Below are positions 15,265 through 16,472 of a stretch of 16,472 nucleotides of DNA, one piece after another. The notes under the pieces were generated by a model that worked only from the letters and a program-made list of their open reading frames with translations, ran no database searches and was not told the origin of the DNA. This DNA is from Candidatus Cloacimonadota bacterium. Lineage in GTDB: Bacteria > Cloacimonadota > Cloacimonadia > Cloacimonadales > Cloacimonadaceae. Each line of letters opens with the position of its first letter. Position 1 is the first letter of the stretch. The translations under genes were made by a program, and so were the position numbers. Location of the stretch: contig JAQUJJ010000082.1 in the NCBI GenBank assembly GCA_028681035.1, positions 1 through 16,472 on the forward strand, in the 5' to 3' direction.

Positions 15265-16472
15265 CTATTCCGCCTCATTTTTGATCAGTTCCATCAGGAT
15301 CGCTCTGGCGTGGGATTTTGCACCTTCCCCTTGCTCGGCAACGGGTCCCACACAAGACGGACAGCCTGCTTCACAGGCGCAGTGGTCAATTTGTTCCAGT
15401 GCGGCTTTAAAGAGCTGATCCTGAATTTCATAGAGTTTTTTACACAGGCCTATGCCTCCAGGAACCATGTCGTAAAGGGCGATTACCGGATCTCCATCGG
15501 CAAGCTTGGATTCGGGTTCAAAGTACAAGCCCAGATCTTTGGGATCACACATCACAAAGAAACCGGCCAGATTGCTGAGTAGATAGGCCAGTCCGGAAAG
15601 TCCGCTTTGGATGCGCACCTGCTGTTCGGCCAGATGGTGGCAGCGGGGACAGAGAGTGATGAGATTTTCGGGTCGATTGGCTTCCTGACTGCTGCTAAAC
15701 TTCCTAAAGGGAATGCGGTGATGCACATCCCAAGCCCGGCCATCTTCCGGGGCCTGACAATTGACACAGCGGTAGTTGTCCCTTCTTCGGATCTCATCAC
15801 TGAGGCGCTTCCAGTCCTTACCGTAATCGTTCACATCGCTATTCCACAGCCCCTGCTCGCGGATCTTTTCGATCATTGTGTGCGAAAATGAGAGCCACCA
15901 GGCCATGGTATCCAGTTCCTGCACAGGCAGATCCAGTTCTTGAACGCCCAAGACTTCCATGCTGCCAAACTTGATCTTCTTGAATCCGGTAATCTGGGTT
16001 TGCACCAGCACTCTGCCAAAGTGCTTTTTACCCCAGTGGTAGGAGTGGATGCGCCTGAGCTTGGTAAGAATCAGATCAGTCTCCCGCAAAGCCTGGGTGT
16101 AATAATCCGCCTGAATCTCCTCAAGTAAAACCAGCTTTTTTTCAAGGTCGAGCTTTTTCACGATCCAGGTCTCTCCCAAATGCAGGTAGATCGCGTTGGG
16201 ATGGGTCATCCACAGGGCGCTTGCCTCATCCACATAACCAATGCACTCACCTTCTGCCATGATAGTGAATTGATTGGAGGCATTACGCAGAGACACTTCC
16301 GCCGCGGGATATTCACCCACGATGCCGAGATATTTGCTGCCCACCATGCGGATGCGGCCTTCATCCAGCAAAACCTGCAGATAGCCGGAGAGCTCGATAA
16401 AGCGCATGTTGCCAAAGTCTTCGCCCTCTTTGAATGAGAGCTCGCTGATGGCGCAGAGCAGCTCTTGGAGCA
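15265..16472 (-). CDS. C-terminal part of DUF1998 DEAD/DEAH-box helicase with embedded HNH-type module (partial)
   Basis: The frame is open to the right edge, so the N-terminal helicase core lies outside the window; the ATG at 16407 is internal. The visible part matches the C-terminus of large helicases of the YprA/MrfA-Hrq1 type, which act in DNA repair or processing: AWWLSF, MCDPKDLGLYFEP, ALYDMVPGGIGLCKKLYE and the four-cysteine zinc site CACEAGCPSCVGP. Between AWWLSF and SGLAYLLSNLAGFFVMCDP lies an HNH-like module: RRRDNYRCVNC, then WDVHHRIPF, then NLITLCPRCHHLAE, with two CxxC pairs and the central HH. This could give nuclease activity or just DNA binding. Related helicases with such an insert probably exist in other bacteria (recollection, not checked). 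It ends 97 bp before the peptidase ATG. Confidence 0.85.
   Translation of the reverse strand, partial: LQELLCAISELSFKEGEDFGNMRFIELSGYLQVLLDEGRIRMVGSKYLGIVGEYPAAEVSLRNASNQFTIMAEGECIGYVDEASALWMTHPNAIYLHLGETWIVKKLDLEKKLVLLEEIQADYYTQALRETDLILTKLRRIHSYHWGKKHFGRVLVQTQITGFKKIKFGSMEVLGVQELDLPVQELDTMAWWLSFSHTMIEKIREQGLWNSDVNDYGKDWKRLSDEIRRRDNYRCVNCQAPEDGRAWDVHHRIPFRKFSSSQEANRPENLITLCPRCHHLAEQQVRIQSGLSGLAYLLSNLAGFFVMCDPKDLGLYFEPESKLADGDPVIALYDMVPGGIGLCKKLYEIQDQLFKAALEQIDHCACEAGCPSCVGPVAEQGEGAKSHARAILMELIKNEAE

Noticed and set aside
1..16472. CRISPR array, toxin-antitoxin pair, tRNA or phage genes
   Set aside because: No regularly spaced repeats, no paired small genes with known motifs, no cloverleaf and no phage structural motifs were visible.

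Overview
The window is ordinary-looking bacterial chromosome: tightly packed genes on both strands, strong Shine-Dalgarno sites (GGAGG/GGAG), sigma70-like TTGACN boxes and several rho-independent terminators. The mix of lipoproteins with Ig-like, carboxypeptidase-regulatory-like and DUF2135 domains, plus oligopeptidase, repair and metal-handling genes, suggests an anaerobic Gram-negative of the FCB group, perhaps Cloacimonadota. That placement is inference only.

Left part (1-4213). A minus-strand lipoprotein gene has been split by an IS1182-like insertion sequence. The 5' part lies at 2255-3660 and the 3' part runs from 371 off the left edge. The element has imperfect 19-bp inverted ends (372-390, 2228-2246), one DDE transposase on the plus strand, and an 8-bp direct repeat ACAGATGT on each side. 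Removing the element and one repeat copy joins the halves in frame, so the insertion is clean and probably recent. Position 3723-4213 holds no convincing gene, only a terminator and a possible relic.

Middle (4214-7800, minus strand). A second, intact lipoprotein gene (4214-6403) has its own promoter and a leader of about 140 nt with two hairpins. Next comes a three-gene group read 7800 to 6709: a double zinc-ribbon TM2-domain protein, a DUF2752 membrane protein, and a zinc-ribbon membrane protein, closed by a terminator.

Right part (8214-13015, plus strand). A DUF2238/YjdF-like membrane protein, an endonuclease III-related DNA glycosylase of the MagIII/COG2231 type, and a terpenoid-cyclase-fold (alpha/alpha toroid) protein of unknown role follow one another, the last two with a 4-nt GTGA overlap. 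A 20-codon relic matching the C-terminal tail of the DUF2238 protein follows. Then comes a CopA-type Cu(I)-exporting ATPase preceded by a perfect inverted repeat that could be a copper-repressor operator. A bidirectional terminator separates it from the minus-strand genes.

Far right (13086-16472, minus strand). A Dcp-like M3 metallopeptidase with its own promoter, and the C-terminal part of a DUF1998 helicase with an HNH-type zinc module embedded in it; this gene starts beyond the window.

I see no CRISPR array, tRNA, rRNA or recognisable defence island. The best-supported unusual observations are the reversible-looking IS insertion, the duplicated DUF2238 tail, the HNH module in the helicase and the copA operator candidate.
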